DNA of 64,000 bases from Siphonodentalium dalli (lineage: Eukaryota; Mollusca; Scaphopoda; Gadilida; Siphonodentaliidae), in the NCBI GenBank assembly GCA_032622095.1, contig CP136065.1:240727530-240791529 (forward strand). The letters run 5' to 3'. The position numbers and the translations under genes were made by a program. Under the pieces are notes generated by a model. The model did not search any database, was not told the origin of the DNA, and saw nothing but the letters and a program-made list of their open reading frames with translations. Below are positions 43,604 through 54,500 of the stretch, piece after piece; position 1 is the stretch's first letter, and each line of letters opens with the position of its first letter.

Positions 43604-44638
43604 ACAACCACAAGTTCATTATGCTCTGCACTTACCAGTGATGTTGGAATGCTAAGGCAAATGGGTGACTTTGTTCCTGCCGACACATTGGTGGACACAT
43701 TGTATTTATCATTAATCATACAATACTTGACCTACTGTAATGCAATATGGAGCTCGAATACAAAAACAATCTAACTAAAATAAGAAACTACAGCAGGGGA
43801 ACGCCATCAAAATTATCTCAAATGGTGCTATATTTCAACTTAATGTAAGCTAAACAGACTACTACTGTTTAATGATATTGGTAACATGCAGCTAATTAGA
43901 ATACCAAGAACTCTAAAAGCATACTCAATCATAGCCCGAGCAATTGTTATTCCTCGGTTTTAGCGGTCCATTAGGAATATAGTGGTAGTTGGTGATTGAA
44001 CGAGCCTGATTAAATTTCCACACTACAACAGTTTCTGGTATCATCATATATGGTGAATAATTTGGAGGGGAGATATAAAGGAATGATCTCACCAGATATA
44101 GTCCCTGATAGCATTTATTCCATCTTAGACATCATAACACCATGCCATTCAAGTGGCCACATTGTACACAATCATATTGTAACATATAAAGGACATCTAT
44201 GTCTTTATGTGAGTAATTCGTATCAGCTCACGTACATATATATGTAGTATATATGTAGTAGACTCTGTAAATACAGAATTAACAATACTAAATACCTATA
44301 CATGCCTGCATTGTTATTACAACAACTTAGAAGGGACAGGTAAGACCCTACTGAAATATTATGAAATAAATCTAACCATAGCTCAGAAAAAGAGAGCTTT
44401 ACATATAGCTTTGAAATATATATAGATTGATACAATGCTTTTACATTTAAAGGGACTTAGATATTATTAAAATAGAAAATAGTAACAGGACGATGTCGGG
44501 AAAATTATGACATCTTACAATTGTCCAAAAATGGTAAAATATACATATACAAAACTCCTCGAAGACTGTGGTTTGCGGATTCAAATGAATGCAGACTCTC
44601 CGAGTAATTAAAGTACCCGAGTTATACTATGACCTTAT
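43604..44638. other. No gene seen
   Basis: AT-rich noncoding DNA. Short, broken plus-strand frames from 43.6 to 44.2 kb give no recognisable protein. Confidence 0.45.
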
Positions 44639-45117
44639 TTAAAGACACGGTTGGCCTTGGCGGTGGGTATCCTGTGAAAATATCTCCACCCGTCAAAAAA
44701 CCGCCACAAACAGAAAGAACATAAAAATGTAGATAGACTTTGTCCGTATACAAATAAGAAATATCGCATAAACAGTATGTTATGGTCATATGTTTGACCA
44801 TTGTTATGTAAACAAAGGCATAAAAAGTTACTTTTCTGGTGTTTGTTTATATTATGATGGTTAACATAAAGAGCGTTCTTTGTTGGTGAATACCTGATAT
44901 GGAACTAATAAAGAGCGTTTATGCCATTGTGCTGTCTTCTGTAACACAATCAGGCTCTTGCTTAGGTAAAATATAGTAGGTCTTTATGATAACATGCTGT
45001 TTACGCGATGGTCATGGTGTATATGAACGAAACTGTATGCGTTTTAATGTTTTTCTGTTTACGGTGTTTGGAACAAATATGAATATTTTCGACAATTAAG
45101 GCCGCACGTGCCTTTAA
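44639..45117 (-). mobile_element. AGGCACG-family TTAA MITE, inverted copy
   Basis: Reverse complement of the element at 38768 over nearly its full length (479 bp), with TTAA at 44639-44642 and 45114-45117. One terminal base differs (AGACACGG for AGGTACGG). Confidence 0.87.
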
Positions 45118-45182
45118 CATAATTCCATGCGTATTAATGACTTTCTATGTAATTAATCAAAGCTGACGCATATTTCAAACAA

Positions 45183-45646
45183 AAATAAGTGAGGTCCACT
45201 GATTGTACAGTCACATCCTTACACATTCATTTAACCCTTTACCCAACAAACCGGCCAAAACCGGCCAAATAAAGCTTCAACAGCCTAAAATATCTTCGGT
45301 CTGTCTCAATAGAACCATACAAATATGGATATCATTGGAACCGGCTCCTTGACCACATTGTGATAGTTACAGTTATGCCCTGTGCCAATGCATTCTCTTA
45401 TATATGCGAGTCGACCATAGGTCGCCTCGCATATATAAGAGAATGCATTGGCCTAATTTTTTTTATAATTTTTAATGTGTTAAGCCAATGCATTCTCTTA
45501 TATATGCGAGGCGACCTATGGTCGACTCGCATATATAAGAGAATACATTGGCACAGGGCCGTTCTGTTGGGTAAAGGGTTAAACTAACCGAAATCAAATG
45601 AGGTCCACTGCTTGTATAGAGTCACATCCTTACACATTCATTTAAA
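45183..45646. repeat. ~55-bp direct repeat flanking MITE copy E
   Basis: The phrase tgaggtccactgattgtaca with cacatccttacacattcat lies at 45190-45234, directly before the MITE. It lies again at 45600-45646 after it, with minor changes. The MITE entered the TTAA at the end of the first unit. Confidence 0.8.
45231..45582 (-). mobile_element. piggyBac-like hairpin MITE, copy E (two hairpins)
   Basis: TTAA at 45231-45234 and 45579-45582 with full CCCTTTACCCAACA termini, in reverse orientation. Hairpins at 45384-45452 and 45484-45552, separated by a spacer shortened to about 31 bp. Confidence 0.93.
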
Positions 45647-46068
45647 CTGTGAAAATTGTTCTTGAATTTAAATTAATATATATTGCATTGCACATGAGCA
45701 TATATCCAGCATGGTATGCATACCATGTACCCCTTTTTTGTTTTGCCGCACCCCCAAAATCTGCAACTCTTTCCCAATATGTCACTTGCACTCAGTTTAT
45801 GTTCTTTATTATAATCAGTATATTATTATAGGGTCCTGGCCTATAAGCGATGTCTTCAACGCCCCGTTGTTATTCTGCAATATTAACTTTGATTATCAAA
45901 TAAAATCACTTGAGTGAGTTTTGAGAATATAAAACATCTTTGACGAACGCACAATAAAATTACAAGATGGCTCGACTACACAAGGTTTTACACGATATAT
46001 AAATTAAAACTTAAAACTAAGATTTTAGAGTGTCTGGTGCAAATATACTGCGTATCTAACATGTTCGG
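45647..46068. other. No gene seen
   Basis: AT-rich noncoding DNA. Confidence 0.45.
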
Positions 46069-46093
46069 GTCACGATTGAGATCGTGACCCGAT
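46069..46093. repeat. Short perfect hairpin
   Basis: cgggtcacgat, a 3-4-bp loop, then atcgtgacccg: an 11-bp perfect stem immediately before the 43-bp minisatellite. Confidence 0.7.
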
Positions 46094-46119
46094 TGAGATT
46101 GAGATCGATCATTTCTTGA

Positions 46120-46330
46120 GATCACTTTATAGCTATGTCGTGTTTGTTTGTTGGATGATGATGATCACTTTATAGCTATGTAGTGTTTGTTTGTTGGATG
46201 ATGATGATCACTTTATAGCTATGTAGTGTTTGTTTGTTGGATGATGATGATCACTTTATAGCTATGTAGTGTGTGTTTGTTTGTTGGATGATGATGATCA
46301 CTTTATAGCAATGTGTGGTGTTTGTTTGAA
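46120..46330 (+). repeat. Minisatellite, 43-bp unit, about five copies
   Basis: Units gatcactttatagctatgt followed by agtgtttgtttgttggatga and tgat start near 46120, 46163, 46206, 46249 and 46296; the fourth has a 4-bp gtgt insertion. Confidence 0.92.
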
Positions 46331-46759
46331 TGTTATTGGGGTTCATACTTGAAGATTGTTTAAATGCGTCCTTGCCACGAGAAGAACATACAATCATAAC
46401 AATATGTTTGCGAACCCATTGATTTGATCAAAACACAGGGGGTGAACAACTACAACGATTGGCTTGTAAAGGGATGGCTATAGCCTGAGCATCAGGAATA
46501 AATTTATCTCGGACACTCCAAAATACACCTACAATATATAGTATTAGATTTTGAAATTTTCTCGGCAGCGAAATAGGTCGATAAATACCCGAAAGACGAA
46601 TTGAAGTCATAACTAAATACAACTTCGAACACGGTAATCGGTCCCGGGCACCCCGGACCGCCATATGCTGTATTGTGGGTGATTGTATTGGCTAGAGCGG
46701 TGCTGGGGTCCCATGAAACCCAACCACGCGCGAACAGGTTCCGCGGAAATATCTTCGAA

Positions 46760-47412
46760 TACATTCACGAAGAATCAAGGACGAATCTCCCACGAAAGCC
46801 TGGAAATTAAACCTGACCATTCGCCCTTGTTTCTTGGCGAATGAAGTCGACGGTAGTTCGTCAACAAATATGTGTGAAGTTCTTAACAGTACGAGGGCGA
46901 CATTAGTGTCCGATCTGCGTATCATGTTATTGCAGGCACACTGATGCAGAAGTATCTTTGACTAGTATTCATTCACGAAGAAACAAATCGGGCAATTAAC
47001 CCTGCAACAACATCATTTGCTGACAGGATTCTGAATGTGGGTAATAGTTGCACTTCTGCGTGGCCGCAGCCCTTTGGGTGGGTTTTCGTGAGACCCCGCG
47101 CTGTACTGGCCACTAAAATCTTTGGCTTCATTGACGACAAACATATTCGGCGATGGCGGCATTTCGTGGGTTAATTGCCAGGCTTTTGTAGGCGATTAGC
47201 CATTGTTACTTCGATAATGTAGTCGTCGGTAGTTCTGCGTCATATATGTATGGAGTTTTTATCGGTACGAGGGAAAACAGTCCGGTCTGCCTTTCATGTT
47301 ATTGTATGAGCAAGTTTGCGATTATGGCAAGTTTGAGGTTAATAGTGGCAGTACTGAGTCCATGCGTTTTTATGAGACCCCCCACACTGTTATGCATGGC
47401 GACTAAAATGTA
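46760..47412 (+). repeat. Diverged tandem duplication upstream of the kinase exon
   Basis: Segments around 46760-47130 and 47130-47412 share ordered phrases: gtcg(a/t)cggtagttc, acgaggg, tccg(a/g)tctgc, atcatgttattg or ttcatgttattg, gagacccc, and ggc(c/g)actaaaat. Similarity is moderate, pointing to an old duplication. No coding frame is conserved. Confidence 0.6.
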
Positions 47413-47474
47413 ATGTAATGTTTAAAAGCATGTTAGAGCAAGTAATTGACTAATCGCTATATCAAACTGGTCAT

Positions 47475-48590
47475 TATAAATCATTTTCGTTAGTTTATCG
47501 CCGAAAGTTGCGTCCCGAATCCAGAAGTAAATATTAGCATAGTTCAGACAGTTTTCTACATGTATAGTATACGGGGATTTCTTTGAGATTTTCGGCGATG
47601 TTAGTAGAATTATACATCACCCCAGTTGGGATATAGCGACTGAGTACTAAACATTTCTGTTTCACGCATCCGAACCAGTCTATACTATGTCTTTAAAAGA
47701 TAGATAAAATAAAATCCTGAAATAAATCATAAATGACGAATATATATGTAATAAATTAGCAATGGTTTGCCACATAATGCGGGAAAAATAAAGGAAGAGA
47801 CAACATCTTTAACTTCTTAACCCTTTACCCAACAGAAGGGCCCTGTGCCAATGCATTCTCTTATATATGCGAGTCGACCATAGGTCGCATATATAAGAGA
47901 ATGCGTTGGCTTAACATATTAAAAATTATAAAATTGTTAAATAATGTAAGAAAAAATGGTAAAAAGTGTTAATTTTTTTTTTTTTTAGGCCAATGCATTC
48001 TCTTATATATGCGAGGCGACCTATGGTCGACTCGCATATATAAGAGAATGCATTGGCACAGGGCATAACTGTAACTATCACAATGTGGTCAAGGAGCCGG
48101 TTCCAATGATATCCATATTTGTATGGTTCTATTGAGACAGACCGAAGATATTTTAGGCTGTTGAAGCTTTATTTGGCCGGTTTTGGCCGGTTTGTTGGGT
48201 AAAGGGTTAAAGTGATGTGACATAATCCGGTATGGTGATCAAATAGAAATGGAGAATCATCTTGCTCAAAGTAGTTATTTTTATGAATATTAATCAAAAT
48301 TTACAACAAACACCGTCAGTTTTATATATTTATTAAATGCAATGAGTATCGATGGCGAAATCATTTGCCTTAGTTTATTGCCGATTGTTGCGTCCCGAAT
48401 CGATATGTAAATATTTACAATTGAGCGTAGTTTAGACGGTGTTTTCTATGGAGTTGTATGGTCGATTTCGTCGAGATTGTCGGCGATGTTAGTAGAATGT
48501 TACATCCACCCAGTTGGCCTGAGTGCGAACTTATCAGTTTAACGCACCCGAACAAGCCCATAATATGTCTTTAAAACGTGCGCATTGCTT
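47475..48590 (+). repeat. Second diverged duplication (47475-47700 and 48355-48590)
   Basis: Both blocks contain gttgcgtcccgaat, gtaaatatt, tcggcgatgttagtagaat, acatc and cacccagttgg, then acgca(t/c)ccgaac and tatgtctttaaaa in the same order and spacing. MITE copy F lies between the two. Confidence 0.7.
47817..48210 (+). mobile_element. piggyBac-like hairpin MITE, copy F (hairpin 1 damaged)
   Basis: TTAA at 47817-47820 and 48207-48210 with full termini. Hairpin 1 at 47847-47910 has lost five bases of one arm (ctcgc), whereas hairpin 2 at 47989-48057 is intact. Confidence 0.93.
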
Positions 48591-48649
48591 TCGATTATAA
48601 CCGGGAAGAAATCCTTTTATTAATCATAATGACGAGGCACAATCAGTGA

Positions 48650-49071
48650 ATGCTGATGTACTTTCCTGATCGAATACATCGCCGCCAGCTCGACGATCAG
48701 ACACAGTGCTGCTGATAACCGACACACAAAGTCAATTTATGACTTTGGTCATGTACTGCATATCGCATTCCCCTGGGCCAAGAAGCGACCCGCTGTTAAA
48801 GTCAGATATTTAAAATTTACGCTCATTGACGCGAGCAGAGTGGGTATGAAGAAATATTATCGAAATGACTTGAGCCGTCGAATGGCCAGTTATTTATAAT
48901 CCTACCTCGTGGTGCTTGTGTTTACAACCTCAATATAACTTCCACTTACCGGGGATCTACAGTTATTTCGTCGATTGTTGATAGCAGTGTCGTTATTCTG
49001 TGAGAGGCGGTAAACTTTGGTTTTAGTGGATATTGTTCTGGCCCCGCATATTTCGGGTGTGCGGGGACAAC
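48650..49071 (+). promoter_or_regulatory. Presumed promoter/5' UTR region of the kinase gene
   Basis: This is the non-repetitive stretch just upstream of the ATG. No clear TATA box or initiator can be assigned. The assignment rests only on position ahead of the first coding exon; an additional upstream noncoding exon is possible. Confidence 0.3.
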
Positions 49072-49343
49072 ATGGAACAAGAAATGGCAGTCATTGCTAT
49101 GCAAAAACTGCTGGAAGAAAAGGATGACATCATCGAAGAACTCCAAGCCGAGATGCAAGAGAAGGATGACAGGATTCAACAGTTGACAAGTCAGTTGGAT
49201 AAGTTTCAATCAGTGGTTCCGTTGACATCTTTTGGAGTTACCAGAAAGCAACGCGCTCAGGGAATTTCGGCCGAGCCCCAGGCTTCGGGGATTAATTGTG
49301 ATTTTTCTGTTGATAGTTACCGGAAGTATTCAAAAACCGACAG
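49072..49343 (+). CDS. PRKG1: cGMP-dependent protein kinase, first coding exon (partial gene)
   Basis: The exon encodes the regulatory N-terminus of a PKG. From the ATG at 49072, residues 1-45 form a heptad-rich leucine-zipper coiled coil (QKLLEEKDDIIEELQAEMQ and on) for homodimerisation and anchoring. Residues of about 60-75 include RKQRAQGISAEPQ, the autoinhibitory pseudosubstrate motif conserved in PKG I and the fly foraging kinase. The reading frame stops being protein-like at CAG followed by GTGAGTC (49343/49344), a strong donor, and exits in phase 2. In relatives the next exon begins the first cGMP-binding domain, with kinase domains far downstream; none of these is seen in the rest of the window. 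I chose the ATG at 49072 because it precedes the coiled coil; the frame also opens 13 codons upstream. Ortholog naming is by motif. Confidence 0.88.
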
Positions 49344-49378
49344 GTGAGTCAATGTCACATGGCTTATTTATTGATTGA

Positions 49379-49893
49379 TTAAAGGGGAACTATACAATAA
49401 ATCTAGATCATGCCATGAATCTCTACTATGACTAAAAGCCCGTAGAGATCATATTCCACCAGTACAAAACTTTGGAACTTTTTGAATTTTGACAGGGAAC
49501 ATTATAAAGTCGAAAAAATAACGCGGGGAATATATTTCTTAGTTGTTATCTGTTCCTTAATAATGTACTTCGCTGTAGGTGAAGGTCCCAACTCGAAATT
49601 GTATGATTTTCCGTGACATTTGTGAGCCGATATCGCAATAAACAATGCATTAATTAATTACCCAGGAGAAATTCAATAATTGTATGGGGCACAACGCAAA
49701 ATCTCTCACAAGGTCACTTAAATCGTGAAAGTTCCAGTTGGGACCTTCACCTACAGTGTATTACATTATTAAGGAACACATGACAACGAAAATAAATATA
49801 TTCCCCGCTTAATGTTTTTACTTTATAAGGTTCCCTGTCAAAACTTCATAAAGTTCCATAAACGGCTGGATTTAGTGCACAGTCCCCCTTTAA
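49379..49893. mobile_element. TTAA-flanked element with ~220-bp inverted repeats
   Basis: TTAA at 49379-49382 and 49890-49893. Left terminus AGGGGAACTATAC; right terminus, reverse-complemented, AGGGGGACTGTGC. Inverted similarity continues inward through gacagggaac, gcggggaatatattt, ttccttaataatgta and taggtgaaggtcccaact. It is a third TTAA-type noncoding element, distinct from the two other families. Confidence 0.82.
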
Positions 49894-50177
49894 CATAACC
49901 ACACTACCCCGAGTAGCAACTTCTCTGTTAAAATGGAGACTACTCGGTCTGCTGGCAACGCTAACATTATAAGCAAAATAGTATACGAGGCCACGGAAAT
50001 ATGTTAAAGCGTTAGGCCTGAGAAGCTCTTTAAAATCACTCCTTCATGGGAAAACGCACTTTAAAATAATTTCTTCGGGGGAAAACGATCTCAAAAAAAC
50101 ATTCTTCAAAATTGTTAACAATATTAGCGGTGCCAACGGGCGGAGATCAGATCTCAAGCTATACAGATAAAATGTTG

Positions 50178-50745
50178 TTAGAGCGCTGACAGGGCCTAAC
50201 ATTTGCCACACCAGCATCGTGGTTAGCGCTGACAGGGCCTAACATTTTCCACACCAGCACCGTAGTTGTTAGCGCTGACAGGGCCTAACATTTGCCACAC
50301 CAGTATCGTAGTAGTTAGCACTGACAGGGCCTAACATTTGCCACACCAGCATCGTAGTTGTTAGCGCTGACATTTGCCCCACCAGCATCGTAGTAGTTAG
50401 CGCTGACAGGGCCTAACATTTGACTCACCAGCACCGTAGTTGTTAGCGCTGACAGGGCCTAACATTTTCCACACCAGCACCGTAGTTGTTAGCGCTGACA
50501 GGGCCTAACATTTGCCACACCAGTATCGTAGTAGTTAGCGCTGACATTTGCCACACCAGTATCGTAGTAGTTAGCGCTGACATTTGCCCCACCAGCATCG
50601 TAGTAGTTAGCGCTGACAGGGCCTAACATTTGACTCACCAGCACCGTAGTTGTTAGCGCTGACAGGGCCTTACATTTGACTCACCAGCACCGTAGTTGTT
50701 AGCGCTGGCAGGTTCTAACATTTGCCCCACCAGCATCTTAGTAAA
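50178..50745 (+). repeat. Minisatellite, 46-bp unit with 36-bp short variants, 13 copies
   Basis: The unit is ttagcgctgacagggcctaa then catttgccacaccagcatcg and tagtag. Three units lack the 10-bp agggcctaac and are 36 bp. A block of units of the order short, 'gactcacc', then 'accgtagttg' appears twice, suggesting higher-order duplication. Confidence 0.95.
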
Positions 50746-51990
50746 TTAGCAGGATCATTTAACCAGGGTTCAGTTTCTTTGCTTCATGTTATACAATTTT
50801 TAAGATACAAGAATTTATTGCAAAACCCCTCAATGGGCAGTTGCAATATACTGATGAGTATCATATACATAAATAAGTAATAAATAACAAACAGTTCTTA
50901 TCAACATTCCCTCAACAATTTCTTCAAGTGTTATTATTCCGCCGATGGAAGTATAGCCGGAATATGTTGCAAACTTTGTTAATTAATTTAATTTTATCAT
51001 AATCAGTGCAAATTTTTCTGCATCATTCAAATTATTGAATTCACTATCGTGTTTCAATTTTGCTGAATAAATAAGATCTTAAATAATCTTATGCGTTACA
51101 TTCAATTATAAAATGCATTTCAGATTCGACACATTGTTTGTCACACATGGAACACATGTTATATGATAAGCATTTTATCAGGTTTGTTATATATCTGCAA
51201 CGACCCATTTAGAAAACAATAACATGTAATGTTGAAGTACATTATTGGTTAGAGTCGTTCCTAATTCACTCAAATCATTATTGTATACAATAGTAATATC
51301 AGTATGTATACTAAGCATTATGTGGCTCCCACCATCATTCAGAAGCAACCAGCATAACCAGGTGAATCGTGGACGCGCAGCCATTCTGGCGAATGTGCAA
51401 CAGGTGGCCATGCACCTATTCCCATATTTCGAAACAACCGAAATGTGATTTTGAATGCTGCTTCTTCACGTGATGAGATTGTTCTCTGTGAACGTAGATG
51501 AAGTATTTTATTTGCCGATCTGTGAGACACAAACGTATGCACGCAGGTCTTATCTTATGTCCGTGTCTTTGATGTGTTATATGCATAACAGACTAATCTC
51601 TTAAATCAAACGAACATTATGTAAAGACTGCATGAAATATAAAACAAACTTTTGCTAACGATGTATACAGGGTTCCTGCCTAATTTTTACAAAACAAATA
51701 CTTTTTTCTTGGTGTGGATTCTGGTGCATGTATAATGTGTAAGCCGATAGTTCATGTCAACAAATAACACCTTTTATCGCATATATTTCTGTGTGGGCTC
51801 AGCTATAGTGGGCGGTTAAACTTCCTGGATTTCTCCCTGGTATCATATCGCATGCATCGGGTTATATTAGAACCAGTAATATCACTGATTAGAACTGAGA
51901 GAGAAGACAGTCAACACCAAGATGACGAAGTCGGGCAAATCGTGATTAGTGCAGCCAAGTATCCAACAACGTACACTGGTGCAATACAAT
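50746..51990. other. No gene seen
   Basis: AT-rich noncoding DNA; open frames at 51.2-51.5 kb overlap on opposite strands and show no family features. Confidence 0.45.
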
Positions 51991-51992
51991 GC

Positions 51993-52560
51993 TTTTTAGC
52001 TCACCTGAGACGAAGTCTCCGGTGGAGCTATAGTCATCACTCCTCGTCCGTCGTCCGTCCGTCCGTCCGTCTGACCGTCCGTCCGTCCGTCCGTCCGTCA
52101 ACAATCATCTTCTCGTCCTGAACCGTAAGACTTAACGTGTTCATATTTGGTGTGGATGTTCCCTAGGTGAATCACATTCAGATTTGTTCAAATGAGGTCA
52201 CTGGGTGGAATAGTTGTGAAAGCAGGGCCATAACTCTATTCCTCCATAGTAATTATTAGAACGACTTCTTTTACTGAACTATAAGGCCGTATGGATTCAT
52301 ATTTGGTGTGGATGTTCCCTAGTTGACTCACATTCAGATTTGTTAAAATGAGGTCACCAGGTTGATTAGTTGAGAAACCAGGGCCATAACTCTATTCCTC
52401 CATAGTAATTCTTAGAATGACTTCTTCTTTTGAACCATTTGACCGATTTAGCTTACATTTGGTATGGAGAGTCCTTGTGTGACTGGGGTTCAGATTTGTT
52501 CAAATGGGGTCACTGGGTCAAATAGGGGCAGAGCCAGGGCCCAGGGACATAACTCTTTAA
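51993..52560 (+). repeat. Dispersed repeat 'agctcacctgagacgaagtctcc', copy 1
   Basis: It starts ttttagctcacctgagacga with its partial inverse (agtctccggtggagct) and a gtccgtcc microsatellite at 52050-52100. Then two units of 'tcatatttggtgtggatgtt', 'gggccataactctattcctc' and 'catagtaatt' follow. Typical of mollusc intergenic DNA from memory; noncoding. Confidence 0.7.
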
Positions 52561-52955
52561 AAAAAGTTAATTCAAATCCTTGTTTTAAACACTTGCCCTC
52601 CACCCCCACCTCCCCACCACTGCATGTCCATGCCACCCCACACCAGAGATCCCTGCAAGGTTCACCCCATTAAAAGCCTTACACTTTAGTTATATGACAT
52701 GCCAGGAACTGACCAGCCTTAATTCTCACAGTGCTCACAGCTGTGTGTCCAGTCATTATAAAGTAATTAACTTTTATCTCAATATCCACAGTTATCAGGG
52801 TAAGAGAGAAAGATGTCTGTGAATGAAATTTAATCCTATGTGTTTACAGCAATCTCAAATACAACTCTAACTGTTTGACAGTGTACACATTTTATAATAG
52901 CATTAGTATTAACCATTTCATTACCAGAGCTATGCTGGTACAGCAATAAAGACCC
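52561..52955. other. No gene seen
   Basis: C-rich run (52600-52640) and AT-rich DNA; nothing supported. Confidence 0.4.
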
Positions 52956-52959
52956 TGCA

Positions 52960-53440
52960 CCAGTGTATTATCCTATATATAAGAGAATACACTGGGGTTC
53001 AAGATCAAGGAAATATTGTTAGGCCAATATGGTCAGACATCCAAATAAATCACACATGTCCTACCGGTATTCTCGCAGGGATGTCCCCACATATGTTTGG
53101 GGAGGGGGCAAATTTCTCAGATTTGTTCATTGAGATGTAATTGTTTTTCCAAAACCAATTACATATACTAAAATAAAATGAATATAAAATAATAGACCAT
53201 TGATCAAGAGAAATGAGCTCCTAGTTTTAATATTTGTCCAATATTTATTATTTTATAACAAAGTACTAGTATCATGCCAGTGCATTGTCTTATATATGTG
53301 AGTGTCCCATAGGTAGCCTCACCTAAGAGAATGCACTGGCTTTCAAGGTTAAGGAAATATTGTTAGGCAAATGTAGACAAGCATCCAATAAATCACAGAT
53401 GTCCTATTCTTGCAGGGATGTCCCCATGGGTTGAGGGGTG
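52960..53440 (+). repeat. Two diverged hairpins related to the MITE hairpins
   Basis: The first hairpin at 52963-52999 (ccagtgtattatcct...aatacactgg) is short. The second at 53277-53342 (gccagtgcattgtctta...agagaatgcactggc) keeps the core cccataggtagcctc, close to accataggtcgcctc of the young MITEs. Each is followed by related DNA (attgttaggc, catccaa(a)taaatcaca, tcgcagggatgtcccca or ttgcagggatgtcccca), so the unit is duplicated about 315 bp apart. Confidence 0.7.
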
Positions 53441-53837
53441 GAATTAGCAGATTTGTTCAATGAGATGTAATTTGTTTTCTCAAAATTAATTATATAGACT
53501 AAAATGAATATAAAATAGTAAACTACTTAATTTTTTAACCCCCAGATTACATTATATAAAATATATGGCATATTATATACCATTTGAAAGAGCAAGCTCC
53601 AAAACATTGTATTATCAACTTATCCAGTATAATAAACTGTGGACATGTTGTTTTTATTGAGTTGCCAAAGAGTTTTGTCATCTAGATTGCAGTAAAAAGC
53701 TAAATTATTTTCAATGCAGGGGGAATAACTCTATATATTAAAGATGGAGTTCTTCCCCTTCCATTAAAAAAGTTTGAATTCTGTTGCATTTTGGGATCCA
53801 AAGTGGGGGGGGGTCATTCTATAATTTCAATAGTTTT

Positions 53838-54500
53838 TGGCTCACCTGAGACAAAGTCTCTGGTGGAGCTATAGTCATCACTCCTCGTCCGTTCGTCAAC
53901 AATTCTTTAAACTTCTCCTCTGGAACCATAAGACCGAATGGGTTCATAGTTGGTGTGGATATTGCCCAGGTGACTCACATTCAGATTTGTTCAAATGAGG
54001 TCACTGGGTCAAATGTGGGCAGGGACATAACTCCACAAAATATAAAAAATTGCAAGTGAAGTCTGACATTTTTATAAACATTTCCTGGAGATCTGCTAGA
54101 GGTCATTAATTCCCAATTACAACATCAATCTATCATATGTATTGTTCAAATCTTTCAACAGGACATTTAACTCTCCCACACCCACCACTTCACCAGAACA
54201 TATTTGGCAAACTTGAAAAGTGTTCTTTGAAAGAACCACCAGCTCTATTTAGTTCACATTTAATATTGAAGCTCCTTTGGTGATGTGTGATTCAGATTTG
54301 TTTAATCAGGGTCACCAGGTCAAGTAGGTGCAAGGCCAGCTACATTACTCTTTCTCTCCATAGCAATTCATCATACGTCTTCTATGCAGGAATGAAATGG
54401 CCTATTTTGCTTATATTTAGTAGGAAATTACCTTGGGTGACAGATTTGTGAAAATGGCATCACAAAGTCGAATAAGGGCATTGCCAGAGACATAACTATT
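53838..54500 (+). repeat. Dispersed repeat 'agctcacctgagac', copy 2
   Basis: Second copy of the repeat at 51993, starting ttggctcacctgagacaaag with tctctggtggagctatagtc. It keeps tcattcagatttgttcaaat type phrases before fading near 54500. Confidence 0.65.

Noticed and set aside
50178-50745. Regular direct repeats resembling a CRISPR array
   Set aside because: Repeats are contiguous with no unique spacers, and the context is animal DNA; it is a minisatellite.
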